A DNA stretch of 64,000 bases from Ostrinia nubilalis (GCF_963855985.1 NC_087112.1:8372501-8436500), one strand, 5' to 3'; shown: positions 1-10,507, numbered from the stretch's first letter. Numbers and translations: made by a program. The notes: generated by a model from the letters alone, not told the origin.

Positions 1-88
1 TTTCCACAAAGACCGGTCCTGTGCTGACGGCATCCAAGTGCTTCCCGCGACCTTCACTAGATCGTCAGTCCACAGAGTGAAGCCTTCC
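1..88 (-). mobile_element. RTE-A LINE 3' end, truncated by window edge
   Basis: Read on the minus strand this is the extreme C-terminus of a LINE reverse-transcriptase ORF. The reverse complement carries the GATCT-GTGAAGGTCGCGGGAAG block and GCAGGACCGGTCTTTGTGG, shared with about ten other RTE-A pieces here. The 3' terminus lies beyond base 1. Relic, not functional. Confidence 0.75.
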
Positions 89-252
89 TGTATGTACAGT
101 TGTCAAATAGTTCAGTACCCAGTGGCCAAAAAGTTGACAAAACAACCTTATTCCAATTGTAACAAAGACGTTTTTGGCTACTTAAGTGTCACTATTTGAC
201 GCTGACTGTACAACTGTAGATATAATACTGGCCCGAGAAAATCTCCAACGTC

Positions 253-525
253 GAGCTATTGGAACGCTGCCACGAAATTCCGATCGACCAGCAGATCAAG
301 CGCCGCAAGTGCAACTAGATCGGCCACACTCTCCGAAGGGATCCCGATCACATCCCCAAGTAGGGTCTGGATTGGAACTCCCAAGGAAAACGCAAGCGTG
401 GTCGCCCCAAACAAACTTGACGGCGCACTGTAGCAGACGAGGCGAAGAAGATCGGCAAGACTTGGAGCGAGATCAAACGCGAAGCTCAAGACCGAACGCG
501 ATGGAGGACTGTTGTGTGACCTTAA
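253..525 (+). pseudogene. LINE ORF2 C-terminal relic with in-frame stops
   Basis: The frame starting at 253 reads as the C-terminal tail of a non-LTR retrotransposon polyprotein: RRKCN-stop-IGHTLRRDPDHIPK, then GKRKRGRPKQT and EAQDRTRWRTVV. The IGHTLR, KRKRGRPK and AQDR-RW blocks are typical of LINE C-termini, which lie after the RT domain. At least three in-frame stops, including TAG after RKCN and TGA after PKQT, show decay. It differs from the RTE-A and RTE-B tails, so it is another LINE lineage. Enzymatic domains are absent. Confidence 0.8.
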
Positions 526-633
526 GTAAGTCAAGTACAACGTACTTATTCGATAACTTCTACCTCATTCTTCTACCTTTTACCTCAACGACCATCAGTG
601 ATTGACTTTCACGTATTCATCGCAATAACATTA

Positions 634-711
634 TGCCTCATGGGGTTCGAACCCATAACTGGCCACTGGAAGCCATCAAATACGCGCGTTAACTGACGGG
701 CCACGGAACGG
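634..711 (-). repeat. tRNA-derived SINE head
   Basis: The minus strand shows a tRNA-like A-box region (TGGCCCGTCAGTTAACGCGC) and a B-box GGGTTCGAACCCC at the usual distance. No clean cloverleaf closes the acceptor stem, so this is a SINE promoter relic and not a tRNA gene. Confidence 0.65.
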
Positions 712-850
712 TTCCGTACCGTAATTTAGAGGTCCGCGATCGGCAATACAATTGCTAACCTTCATCTTGCGATCCGAACTAGGTCTATGGGGTAAGGCTG
801 GTGGTACAACGAGTGCACTACTATCTAAAATATTATAAAGAGAAAAAGAT

Positions 851-974
851 TTATTGTTTGTTTTGAATAGACTCCGAAACTACTGGAACAATTTGAATAA
901 ATATTTCATCATTACAATCCTACATTATTTCTAATGATATACTTAGATGGTAAGAAGTTCGCCAGGTCAGCTAG
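851..974 (+). mobile_element. Helitron-like 3' fragment
   Basis: Ends GGTCAGCTAG followed by T, the CTAG/T terminus of lepidopteran Helitrons. It shares the CTCCGAAAC...ATCCTACA...AAGTTCGCC(A/G)GGTCAGCTAG block with 30015-30135. The 5' terminus is missing. Confidence 0.6.
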
Positions 975-1584
975 TTGTAGTATAATTTAAGCTAGTGTTC
1001 TATATTGTGACGTTCCACGAAAGTTTGACGAAAATATGGACTCAAATAAAGTGTGACCTTACCTACTCGGTAAGTTAATGGTACAAAATATTATGGGAGA
1101 GTTAAGTAGGTATCTATATCAGCCTCTCACATGATGAAAATTTCTTTCGAGGCCGATCGAAATAAATCAAAACAACGTGCACCGTTGTTCTTTTGGGTAG
1201 TCATTGCATGTATTTTGCACCGAACGCCCTTAATTTAAAAGCAGCAAAACAATTAGAAGCTCGCTTTTTATCTGATTCTATAACTTAAAGGTTTCTATTA
1301 TGGTGCAATGACCCTTCTGAAATTCTGATATCAAGACGCTTTTTAACCACTCGGTGCACTACAGCCTGAAACCTCAAACGGGCAGTTAAACCCTCCGCGC
1401 ACCGCCGTTGTTTTTGTGCCACCTGACCGTAGAATTAGCACGTTATTTGCGGATTAGTAGCGTTATACCGTTATTTACGACGGTTACCGTTATTAACGAT
1501 TAACTTCGTAGTGTTAACGTGTTATTTTGTACCAGACGGCACGTTAAGCTTAACATTGATGACCACTTTAAGAAGTTTTAACAA
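975..1584. other. No gene; CGTTA-rich tract
   Basis: AT-rich sequence without a supported gene. The only pattern is 1441-1492, where CGTTA occurs four times (1441, 1461, 1469, 1488) in a cryptically repetitive tract; such tracts can be subterminal transposon repeats, but no termini were found. Confidence 0.4.
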
Positions 1585-1660
1585 CAGCCCCCACTGGGAA
1601 TCGACCTCGGGACCTCTGGGACTAAAGCAGTTGGTCTTACCACTAGACCACAGAGGCGGT
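1585..1660 (-). repeat. tRNA-derived SINE head
   Basis: The minus strand begins CCGCCTCTGTGGTCTAGTGG (A-box) and has B-box AGGTCGATTCCC near 1595-1607. It resembles the heads at 6980 and 61885 (TCTAGTGGTAAGA core). The spacing is tRNA-like but the T-arm and acceptor do not pair. Confidence 0.7.
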
Positions 1661-2019
1661 TGATGTTTGAAATCAAATAAAAATTACATAGTTGTTTGTG
1701 AAAATGACCTTAAAAGTAAAACGAACAACAGTGTAAACTCTGTACAACGGCAGTCAAGGGACTGAGCATTTTTATAGAGAGTGACGTTATAGAGAGTGGT
1801 CGTTAAATGGAGTGACACGGATGAGTAGCAGCTATATAGAAAAAAAGTTAAACCAATAAAGTGTAGTAATTTCGACGCTATAAGGAGTTGTTCGATAAAT
1901 AACGTCGTTTAAAATTACAAAGAGTATTTGTACTACAATATCAACCGTGTAACAACTAGTACACCACCCTTTCTCCAGAATATCAATACTTAAATATCAC
2001 TATCACTGTAGTATCAAAC

Positions 2020-2135
2020 AAAGTCGCTTTTCGCTATCTGTCCTTATGTATGCTTAGATCTTTAAAACTACGCAACGGCTTTTGATGCGGTTTTTGTAAT
2101 AGATAGACCCGTGCGAAGTCGGGGCGGGTCGCTAG
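2020..2135 (+). mobile_element. Helitron-like 3' fragment, internally deleted
   Basis: Carries TATGTATGCTTAGATCTTTA and ACGCAACGG-TTTTGATGCGG, then CCCGTGCGAAGTCGGGGCGGG and terminal CTAG/T. The GCGAAG loop flanked by GC-rich arms is the expected terminal hairpin. The segment between the two blocks looks shortened. Confidence 0.55.
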
Positions 2136-2349
2136 TCTTTCATAAAACAAGCATAATTTAATTAAAACCTATCGATACTGTGCATATTACACCCTTCTCA
2201 AACACGTCCAATATCTTGTTTATATTAACAAAATTCGTTCGGTAATTGGATTGTTGTAGAAAAACAACAAACTTTTTCCCTCCAAATTAGACTGAGCCAA
2301 AGTTCGTTGACAATTCAATCTACTCATGCTAATTTATTTTCAAGGAAAT

Positions 2350-2379
2350 GGGGGGTTTTGGGGGGTTTAAAGGGAGGGG
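2350..2379 (+). other. G-quadruplex-forming G-tract
   Basis: Four G-runs, G6-TTTT-G6-TTTAAA-G3-A-G4, meet the intramolecular G-quadruplex pattern with loops of 4, 6 and 1 nt. It stands out in an AT-rich neighbourhood and lies about 100 bp upstream of a rep-F element. Confidence 0.6.
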
Positions 2380-2471
2380 AGACACGGACGCCCGTTAAGA
2401 GTTATTGTGTAAGTCACTTCATTCTATGTCTGTGCCTGTGGAAACAGGCAGTATTTGAAAAAAGCTGTGTT

Positions 2472-2697
2472 AGGAGCGATCCAGTTTTGCGGGACTCAGT
2501 AATGCAGGATCCAGGAGTAAAACTGGACTGTCGTGTAAACACACAAGTGACACAAGTGTGCTAGGAATTCGAATTCCCAATTTGAACGGATTGTTTTTTC
2601 GCGGGACACTGCAAACGGGATGTTCGTGTGAACGTTAATATTAAAACACGTAATAGTATAGTATTAAACGGGATCCTGCAAAAAACAGTTTCTCCAA
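2472..2697 (+). repeat. rep-F dispersed element
   Basis: Contains CCAGTTTTGCGGGA, AAAACTGGACTGT, CGGGACACTGCAAACGGGAT and GTTCGTGTGAACGTTAATA, all shared in order with 22983-23145 and, reversed, with 7584-7798. The 7584 copy has imperfect inverted ends, suggesting a non-autonomous DNA transposon. Confidence 0.6.
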
Positions 2698-2739
2698 AAA
2701 ATGGGGATAAGCCCTAACATTGATACCGAACTAAGTATG

Positions 2740-2883
2740 GTCCGTACTCACAAACAATGCTTACTTAAGTGAAACAGCAAATTGAACGCACAGCGTTGAA
2801 TAGAGCTCTGTGATTGGTTCGTGTGTCACCCTGTGCGTCCACGCGCACTGTGAGACCTCATAGTAATGTTTGTGAATACGGGC
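2740..2883 (+). mobile_element. MITE-G copy 1
   Basis: Imperfect terminal inverted repeats: CCGTACTCACAAACAATG on the left, GTTTGTGAATACGGGC on the right. The interior contains GAACGCACAGCGTTGAATAG and GCTCTGTGATTGGTTCGTG. Five related copies occur in this window. No clear TSD was found. Non-coding. Confidence 0.65.
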
Positions 2884-3787
2884 GTTGGTCTCGTGACCTT
2901 GTGGACTGAATTTAGCCACCTAAAGATAAATTTACCCCTATATGCATTAAAAAATAAAGCAGTATTAGTAAATCTCTCTCAAATACCAACCACTCAAAAA
3001 CTTAAGTACCAATTACATCGGGACTTACACCACCTTTGAGATCACTTCCAGTGCCCTAAGAGGTAGAGAACCTTTGGTAGCTGATTAGTCTTTTATCCTC
3101 TCGACCCCTCAAAAGGTTGACAATGCCTGCCCAGATTGCTTGCTTGTAAACGTTATCAATGTGCTAGTGATGTGAAATTGAAAATTATTTAGCGATATTT
3201 TTCATAATTCAAATCGATAAAAATAATCGTGAGTTATTTTGTTATACATTTTTTTTTAAATTTAAACCACCTTTTCTAATATTGCTTTTATCACCATCAT
3301 TTTTATAGGTTAATTAGTATAACTTACAGTATCTGCTCAATGTATACCTAAATTAGAAATTAGAATATGCCACGCATTTATTACATTATATTAAAGATAA
3401 AGTCATACCTATGAAAAGGATTTAAAATGATAAAAAGACATTTCCTTAAATTGAGTCGATTAATAAATTTTGTTTTTCAACAATGTTTTTTTTATAATCG
3501 ATAAATTAAACCACATCACTAAAAAGCTTGAAGTAAGAAACTCACTTTGAACCGGTTTTCCGGATTTTTGGCGCCATGATAACGGTTGTTAAGACGCCGG
3601 ATAAAATAATGTTGAAAAAGGCATCACTCATCCTGGGAGGAAAAACGTGTACCTTGCATATTAAATTTTGTAGGATTTTTTTCCTAAATAAGTCCAAAAA
3701 CAGACGTGAAAAAGGTTTTTTGCTTATGTAAATAATTCCACACATGGACGATGAAAGAAATATCTTTTATAACTCATGTATAGGTAA
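2884..3787. other. No gene; AT-rich
   Basis: No supported gene or recognised repeat. A 67-codon minus-strand open frame at 3542-3745 has no recognisable motif and is treated as chance. Confidence 0.4.
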
Positions 3788-4008
3788 CTAGCTTTCCGCC
3801 CGCGGCTTCGCCCGCGTGGAAGTTTGTCTGTCACAGAAAAACTTTATCGCGCGCGTCCCTGTTTCAAAAACCGGGATAAAAACTATCCTATGTCATTTCC
3901 TGGGACTCAAACTATCTTTATGCCAAATTTCATCAAAATCGGTTCAGTAGTTTAGGCGTGAAAGCGAGACAGATAGAGTAACTTTCGCATTTATAATATT
4001 AGAATAGA
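3788..4008 (-). mobile_element. Hel-1 Helitron, near complete
   Basis: On the minus strand it starts TC (5' end at 4008) with TAATATTATAAATGCGAAAG and ends in a GC-rich hairpin followed by GGCGGAAAGCTAG, with flanking T. That is the non-autonomous Helitron plan: no terminal inverted repeats, 5' TC, 3' hairpin plus CTAG. The interior has AAACTACTGAACCGATTTTG and the CCCGGTTTTTGAAACAGG block. No coding capacity; it depends on a Rep/helicase supplied elsewhere. Confidence 0.85.
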
Positions 4009-4575
4009 TTGCTAATACATAAAGCTACCAAAATAAAGCTTAAAAAGTAATGTCATTTGAAGTACTTTCATATCGAATTTATCAAGCTATAAAAAAGTTT
4101 AAAAAAATTCTTTACCGTTCAAAATTAATTTGACAACGACAATTTTTAACGACAAAACGTGATAACGATAACAAAGAATTCCCCCTTCAACTGTCTGTTT
4201 ACTAACAAATTATCACACAAAACTCATTATAAAGAAACACCCAACCCACTTCCTGAAGATGCGTCTTAACCTTATAAATTCCGAATTCAAGCGAACTTAA
4301 TTAAAATCCTTATCTCCTCCGGGTACTTTAGACCGGGTACGAACGGGTTAACCGGACGTCCCGAAACACCCGGCAATTTAACACTGTCCGTGTCAGACGA
4401 GTCAGTGAAAAAGCTCAAGTGATGTCCGGTGGCGATGTAGGTATCGATGAAACGTTCTAATGATATTAAAATTATGGATTATCGAAAATATTACTTTGAC
4501 GCATAAAAATGAAACTAATATGCTGTAATTAATATCTATGCAACTATCATTATATTATCATTATAGCGGATATTA

Positions 4576-4676
4576 TAGCGGAACGCTCGACCCGAGTCGA
4601 CGTAGTATCGCGTCGTGCGACTAAATAACTAGCGGAACGCTCGACCCGAGTCGACGTAGTATCGCGTCGTGCGACT
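4576..4676 (+). repeat. Two identical 47-bp CpG-rich units
   Basis: Units at 4576-4622 and 4630-4676 are base-for-base identical and separated by 7 bp (AAATAAC). Each contains CTCGACCCGAGTCGACG, itself partly palindromic, and GTATCGCGTCGTGCGACT. The CpG density contrasts sharply with the AT-rich flanks. Identity implies recent duplication or conversion; function unknown. Confidence 0.8.
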
Positions 4677-4789
4677 CACCTCCAGCTGGCAAATTTATTG
4701 ATACCTACCGCCTTCTTATAATATTAATTTTTATACTTATAAGCTATTGCGATGAATGTGCAATGTCACAACAAACATTTTTATGTTTA

Positions 4790-4862
4790 GTGATATAAGA
4801 AATGTTAGATTATAAGCCAAACCTTGTAATTAAATTAAATAAATAAAAAAAAAAAAAAAAAA
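4790..4862 (+). mobile_element. Retroelement 3' end with poly(A) tail
   Basis: AACCTTGTAATTAAATTAAA, then an AATAAA-like signal and an A-run from about 4845 to 4862. This is the structure of a LINE or retroposed-mRNA 3' terminus. Nothing upstream identifies the source. Confidence 0.45.
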
Positions 4863-4911
4863 TCAAATCAATAACAAATCGTATTTCTTTATAAAGTTTT
4901 GCTCAGTTTGG

Positions 4912-4965
4912 GATGAATTAATTTTGTTTTAATAGCACGTAAAAATAAAACAAAATTAATTCATC
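4912..4965. repeat. Perfect 20-bp hairpin
   Basis: Arms 4912-4931 (GATGAATTAATTTTGTTTTA) and 4946-4965 are exact reverse complements with a 14-nt loop. It could be a small fold-back element or the junction of one; no TSD is visible. Confidence 0.75.
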
Positions 4966-5544
4966 ATACATGTATGTAATTATAATCGTCATAAATGTAG
5001 TCTGTCTGTCCTCTAAAGTAACATTTATGGAAAAGTTTCACAGTATAGTTTTCCAGCAGTTTTTTGTATGCTTTGCTATGTGAAGCGATTTCGAAATTTA
5101 ATCTGTCACCAATCACGAATAATTCGAAAACGCGTATTAGGGACGAGCTATCGACTGTCCATTCAATCTATCGATACACATACCATCTCTATCCGCAGTT
5201 AGCTCGGATATTGTATGGTTAGGGACAAATGTACCCGCACTTATAATTTTATGAGGACATTTTTCAGTTCGCATTTTGGGGTTGGCGTTTTTAATTTTTG
5301 TATGAGAAATGACGGGTGGCGTAGAACTTATTACTTTAATAATTCGGCTATTATAGCTTGAGTAATGAGGTAAAGCCATTTTTTAGGTTTAAAAGATTAT
5401 TCAGGTTAGTAATTTGTAAGTTGTCCAGAAAAATTATTACTGAAAGATTTTTCTTTTCTTTTATTTGAACTAAGTAGAAATTCTGCAGACGTTGAGACGT
5501 GGTATAAATCACAGAGTTTAGTTAAAGATACAGACGTATTTATA
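4966..5544. other. No gene; nothing recognised
   Basis: Minus-strand frames of 80 codons (5137-5379) and 71 codons (5406-5621, running into the Helitron) lack recognisable motifs. No repeat family was recognised. Confidence 0.4.
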
Positions 5545-5776
5545 CTAGCTTTATCCCGCGACTTCGCCCGCGTAAATTTCGGTTTATAACAGTATATGTA
5601 GCGGCGGTGTCCCTCTTCCAAAATCCGGGATGAAAATTATCCCATATTTTTCCCTGACTCTCAAACTGTCTCTATCTTAAATTTCATCTAAATCAGTTCA
5701 GTGGTTTAAGCGTGAAACAGTAACAAACATCCATCCAAAATCGTCACAAACTTTCACATTTGCAATATTGGCAGGA
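5545..5776 (-). mobile_element. Hel-1 Helitron, diverged but full length
   Basis: The minus strand runs from TC at 5776 to CTAG at 5548-5545, followed by T-A context. The 3' hairpin (ACGCGGGCGAAGTCGCGGG) and the AACCACTGAACTGATTTAG core are present. More substitutions than the 3788 copy suggest it is older. Confidence 0.8.
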
Positions 5777-6171
5777 TTTTAATATTGCAGCAAGAAACAA
5801 CATTTTTTTGACTTGTCATTCTCTGTCTCCTTCTGTCTCTTTTTCTTCATTTATTCCCATCACCATTCCCTTCACAAAGCCCTAGTTCGTCAAGCCATAG
5901 AACAAAAAACACGACACAAACACATCACTAAAGAAAATGATATAACCCTTTGGCAAACCGAAATACCCCTACATTGCAAACCTCGAGAACTAACTCAAAA
6001 ATTATGCATTCGCGACAACACATGGCAACTCCAATTTTGTGTGTACACTCAGCGAAAAATGTTTTCACGTGAAAATCTTGTTTCACCGCGACCACAGAGC
6101 AGAGAGAACGGCCAGGACAGGGCACTTATGTGGAGCTTGACGCATTGAAGAATGAGGACAGTTCGAAGAAC
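5777..6171. other. No gene; pyrimidine-rich start
   Basis: 5815-5880 is strongly pyrimidine-rich on the plus strand (TCTGTCTCCTTCTGTCTC). A 111-codon stop-free frame spans 5813-6148 but its only recognisable feature is low complexity at the start. Confidence 0.4.
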
Positions 6172-6174
6172 TGA

Positions 6175-6301
6175 TGTCCGTTTTCATCATAAATACCTAA
6201 TTTTTAAGTGGGCATACACACATACATACATAATATAACAGGAATTTTGTTTTCATAGGGGTCACTTAGAAAATAGAGATTGATGGTAAAGAAAACGGGC
6301 A
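6175..6301 (+). mobile_element. MITE-M copy 1, TGA-flanked
   Basis: Inverted ends TGTCCGTTTTCATCAT... and ...AAAACGGGCA enclose about 127 bp. Target triplet TGA occurs on both sides (6172-6174 and 6302-6304). With the TAA and TTA duplications of the other copies this gives a TNA 3-bp TSD, typical of PIF/Harbinger-type elements. It is the most diverged of the four copies. Confidence 0.75.
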
Positions 6302-6304
6302 TGA

Positions 6305-6979
6305 GTCAAGCATAAATATTAATAATGCTAGCGTAGCTCAAAACGAAGAGTTAGAGGAACTTTTTTACATTCAATCGATCTTTTTAACCGATTTCGAAAA
6401 GGTTCTCATCTTAATTCAACTGTATGTTTTTTTAATTAATTTCGAAGCATTTACGTTTACTAAATGAAAATTCAATGAGTGCGCCTTACTTGTTTATTTT
6501 ATCAAGTTGTTAGTTAAATCAAACTTTTATCTTATCAGGATAGAAATTGATCATAATTTTTTTGGGCAAAATTAAATACCTACTTATAATTCGTGTTAAT
6601 CATACATTTTATGTAGTCCTAGTCGCGTATGATGTCACCAAATATTTCTTTTTCAGATTTCGTTGTACTAAATGACCTGGCTGATCTTTCTGTCCTGTAA
6701 GCCAGTTTCAGAGAGACCCTAGTTCAACGGACTGTCTTCATAACGTTGTACTGTTACGTCATAACACATTTATCATGTAATCTGCTTGTATGTACATCAC
6801 ATACTGTTTTTGTTTTGCTTTGGAGGTGAATAACAATGAGGCTCGTCCTTTGTTTTAATTCCCTGTAATTTTGATTTTAATTGGGTTTTTATTTTTATGT
6901 ATTTTTATTAAACAACAGCTAGCGTGCTGACTTGACGTTAGTTGGGGTTTAAGTTTAAGTTGTTAATACTTTATTTGTT
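6305..6979. other. No gene; AT-rich
   Basis: No feature supported. Confidence 0.4.
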
Positions 6980-7044
6980 TTCGTGGTGTAGTGGTAAGAG
7001 ATAAGACGACCCGGAGGTCCGGGTTCGATTCCCAAAAGGGAGAG
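6980..7044 (+). repeat. tRNA-derived SINE head
   Basis: A-box GTGGTGTAGTGGTAAGA and B-box GGGTTCGATTCCC are near consensus; CCCGGAGGTCC sits between them. The 5' and 3' ends do not form a 7-bp acceptor stem and the span is short for a tRNA, so this is a SINE head and not a functional gene. Confidence 0.7.
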
Positions 7045-7500
7045 ATTTATTAAAATTTAAATCAATTTGTATACCTTGTTTCCAGTTAGAAGTATACTTC
7101 TGCTCAAACCACTTTATTTAGAAATTGAATTAAAATGTAATATTCCATTTCCACTCCAATTTGTTCAAAATCATCTTATATTACATTTTAAATATTAAAA
7201 GCATTTGAATTACATACTTGGCGCTTCTTTTTAATGAATATGCATTAAAATTCAAATTGTTGTTACAGAAATTGTCATATACATGTGCCATAAAAGTTTA
7301 CGTGCTGTCGTAAAAATTTAACTTTGAAATTCCTGTTTAGTTGGTTACACCGTTTTGCCGCGCGGCCGTCTCTTTAAGTATTAATAGAGGATAAGCAGTA
7401 GGAAACGAGTGGGTTATGGGTTTCAAAATAAATATTTTCTACGCTATGATAAGGTAAAAATGGTAGGTATGTGTTGATAGAAGCTTAGGATTGTGAAATA

Positions 7501-7550
7501 AAGCGCTTGACCGTTGACGATCACGGGTTCGAATCTTGCAGGGAGCAAAT
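7501..7550 (+). repeat. tRNA-like SINE relic
   Basis: AGCGCTTGACCGTTGACGATCACGGGTTCGAATCTTG: a B-box (GGGTTCGAATC) preceded by the anticodon-arm-like region; A-box degraded. Confidence 0.5.
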
Positions 7551-7583
7551 ATTAAGATAAATATGAGATCTTTCTAGGGGCTT

Positions 7584-7798
7584 GTTCTCCGTGGACATCC
7601 CGTTTTTTGCTGGAACTGCTTTTTGCAGGATCGCGGTAGTAGTATATTAACGTTTAAACGAACATCCCATTAGCAGTGTCCCGTAAAAAATGGAAATCGA
7701 ATTTCAAACATTTGTTTGAAACTTGTGTTCACATGCCAGTCCAGTTTTGCGGGTTTCTGCTTTACTGGATCATACAAAACTGGATTGCCGTGGGAACC
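7584..7798 (-). repeat. rep-F copy with imperfect inverted ends
   Basis: Left GTTCTCCGTGGACATCC and right GGATTGCCGTGGGAAC are imperfect inverted repeats of about 16 bp. The interior matches the rep-F copies at 2472 and 22983 in reverse order. This is the most complete copy; no convincing TSD. Confidence 0.6.
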
Positions 7799-7897
7799 AG
7801 CTCTAAGGGTTATAAATAAAAGGTCTCTTTCTTTTTAAAAGGCTCTACTTGTTTTTGGGACAAATTAATAATGTGATAATTACATCAAGTAATTTAC

Positions 7898-7948
7898 TAA
7901 AGATACTCAATTAGTTATAACAACTTATTCATTAAAGATACTCAATTA
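7898..7948 (+). repeat. Short direct repeat, 35-bp period
   Basis: TAAAGATACTCAATTA occurs at 7898-7913 and 7933-7948, exact over 16 bp. Confidence 0.6.
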
Positions 7949-8225
7949 ACACATCATATTTAGCGTCATATGAAGCATTTTCCTCCCCATAGCTCAATCA
8001 TAGACAATTTGGGGTGAGATCTATTCTTCGGGCTTTCATTGTGTCCCCTAAGGAAGCCTTTGTTAGAAAGCTCTTTGTCGTAAGTCGAGTACTGGTTGAG
8101 TCTGAAAGTATACGGCATGATGTATATGATTTCAACATAATATAGCGCCATGTTTTTCATTTCGGGGAAATAACTATAAGTACGGCTTACAAAGCTAAAT
8201 AATGACAACTTATACCTATGTCATA

Positions 8226-8421
8226 CTAGCGGCCGCCCGCGACTTCGTACGCGTGGATCCCGTTTAGGGGTGGAGTTTTGTAAAATCCTTTCTTAGCGAA
8301 TGCCAACGTCATAACATCTACCTGCATGCCAAAATTTCAGCCCGATCCGTCTAGTGGTTCGGGCTGTGCGTTGATAGATCACTATGTCAGTCAGTAACCA
8401 TTGAGTTATAATATTTAGAAG
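8226..8421 (-). mobile_element. Hel-2 Helitron
   Basis: Starts on the plus strand with CTAGCGGCCGCCCGCGACTT, so the minus strand ends in a GC-rich hairpin plus CTAG. The interior (GCATGCCAAAATTTCAGCCCG, GTGATCTATCAACGCACAG on minus) matches 57880-58102. The 5' terminus near 8421 is blurred. Non-coding. Confidence 0.75.
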
Positions 8422-9066
8422 TGCTATTTTGCAACTAATACCACAGAATAATAATAAGTAAGTACTGCTAAAACATCAAGATTCCGAGAAGCGAAAGTTC
8501 GTGAGTTCGTTTCCAAACTCTTTTTTTTAATTTAGTTTGAGATGCGACTCAAAACGCTATAAAATTTTAATAACTATTCAATGTAAGTTCTGTTCTGTTG
8601 ACTGTTCATACTTTACCAAGATAATATCGGAGCTAAAGCTCATGCGACAAGTCGCTTGCCTCAGATCATAGAAAGAGAATAGATATGAAGTCGCGCGTAA
8701 CTACAACGAGAACCAGTGTCCCCACATTTCCCCCACCACAGCTCCCACACACACATTCAACTGTGTAAAAACTAGAGATGAAACGGATATCCGGCAACTA
8801 TCCGGTAGGCCGGATATCCGGCCCTAATTTACTATCCGGCCGGATACCGGATAGTAACTCACTATCCGGCCGGATACCGGATATTTAAAAAAAACGACAA
8901 TTTCCTATTAATAAAATGAAATACATTAATCTTTGAGGTAAATGAGGCTTTTATTTAAAGTCCAAAAAGTTACAAAAAAGCCATATTAAGGCCTTTCAAA
9001 ACTAATTTATTTTTCTGGGCTATTCACTCTTATGACGAATACATAGATAAATAGTAAATATCTGTT

Positions 9067-9357
9067 CATCATCATCATCATCAACAGCCCTTTACAGTCC
9101 ACTGCTGGACTATGAGCCTCCTCCACTATAGTGGAGGGTTTTGCCATAATCTCCACGCTTGGTAGGCGGGTTGGAGATCGCAGTTTAAAAGATTGATGTT
9201 TTTCAGAGAGCGCTGCTGCCCATTCTCTGTTTGATGTGTAGTCCCTAAGTCGCCTCTTACGACACCCGGGAAGAGTAGGGGTTGGTGACAAATGTATTCT
9301 ACTCTGCCGTGTGCCATGCCAAGCCGTGTGGTGACGGCAGAGTAGAATACATTTGTC
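9067..9357 (-). mobile_element. LINE insertion with 11-bp TSD and inverted 5' end
   Basis: Minus-strand insert with a (GATGAT)n tail at 9067-9082 and exact 11-bp TSD AAATATCTGTT at 9056-9066 and 9358-9368. On the minus strand the body holds LFPGVVRGDL, the TENGQQRS block and CAGTGGACTGTAAAGGGCTG before the tail, a common lepidopteran LINE 3' region distinct from RTE-A and RTE-B. Its 5' end folds back on itself (see 9286-9358). It lies inside the hAT element, so it is younger than that insertion. Confidence 0.85.
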
Positions 9358-9358
9358 A
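9286..9358. repeat. 25-bp perfect inverted repeat at LINE 5' end
   Basis: Arms 9286-9310 and 9334-9358 are exact reverse complements (TGACAAATGTATTCTACTCT...) with a 23-nt spacer. The outer arm ends at the TSD boundary, so the inverted copy belongs to the LINE insertion, as in 5'-inversion during target-primed reverse transcription. Confidence 0.85.
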
Positions 9359-9368
9359 AATATCTGTT

Positions 9369-10507
9369 AATGTCGAAATATTGCCAAATAAAATAGGCGA
9401 TTTTTTTTCACTGATGGTCTGATGACATGATGCAACTACACTGGTCATTTCAAAAGCACTTTCAAACGTATGCATCCCCACTTCCCACCAATATTGGCAC
9501 CATTTAAAAGCCTAGTTCTAAACTTCATTTCATTAAAGGAAAGGGTTTTACCCCAAAAATGTGTCTGTAGAAGAATCCAGAGTCACTTCTTCAAAAAATA
9601 GGTAGTTACGCTTAAGCCGACTTTTATGGCTATAAAACTGTTAAGTTGGGATTAATCGCTATCCATCTGTTAAAGAGGACACGTGAGATCATTATTTTGG
9701 TTTTATAACCATAAAAATTGGTCTAATTGATCCCAGAGGTGAGCCCAAAGTGAGGTCTTTTTTCAAGTCACATTTATTGTATATCGCGTTTATGTTAATC
9801 GTTTATTAAGAAATTAAATGTGTTTTTCTTTAAGGATATTTATTGGGCTTTCAAATAACACCAATATTGTCGGGGCACCATGACTGTGTCAGTAGAAACG
9901 AGTTTTCCTGTAAAACGTAGGTGGGCCGATTTTTGTGATGACCAGTATAGTTAAATTTTCGCTATTCAATCACACACTCACGATTGCAGCCGAAATTGAA
10001 TTGATCTGCCCCCTAGACAATTGGCAAAATCTGACATTATATTCGGACGGATTCGATTTTCCAAAAGTGTGACTAGTCTATTCTACTAATAGACCCACTG
10101 ATCGCGTTCGAAGCACCTGTGCCACGGTAATAATATCATACAGTATTGTAACTTCATATAAACAGACGAAACGAGCACTTTCTTTCGAAATTCAAATCTC
10201 GGTATGCGCTCGGTATGCAAAAGTCGGGGGTGTCGCGAATGTGCCGAATGGACGTCGGTGGCCAAGTGTTAAAAATGACAAAACTGATTGAATTTGACTG
10301 ACCGTCATTTACGGTCAAATTGGTCAAAAACTAGTCAAATTGTCATTTTCAGTCAGTTTGATTTGAAATGAAAATTATATTGTATTAAACCAGCCCACAA
10401 CTTCGCTCGCCCGAAATTAACGTAAAAGATCATTATGATTATTAAAGTTTCAAAATTATTTAAGTAGTTTTAAATAAAGTTGTATCTTCCTGCACATTTA
10501 TGTACAA
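9369..10507. other. hAT element interior, no ORF
   Basis: Unassigned AT-rich interior. 10260-10375 is rich in TGAC/GTCA words, including the small palindrome GACCGTCATTTACGGTC (10301-10317). No frame resembles a hAT transposase (no DDE or dimerisation motif found). Confidence 0.4.

Noticed and set aside
186..605. 139-codon stop-free frame on the plus strand
   Set aside because: It is out of frame with the LINE C-terminal relic (253-525) that occupies the same bases; composition follows that relic.
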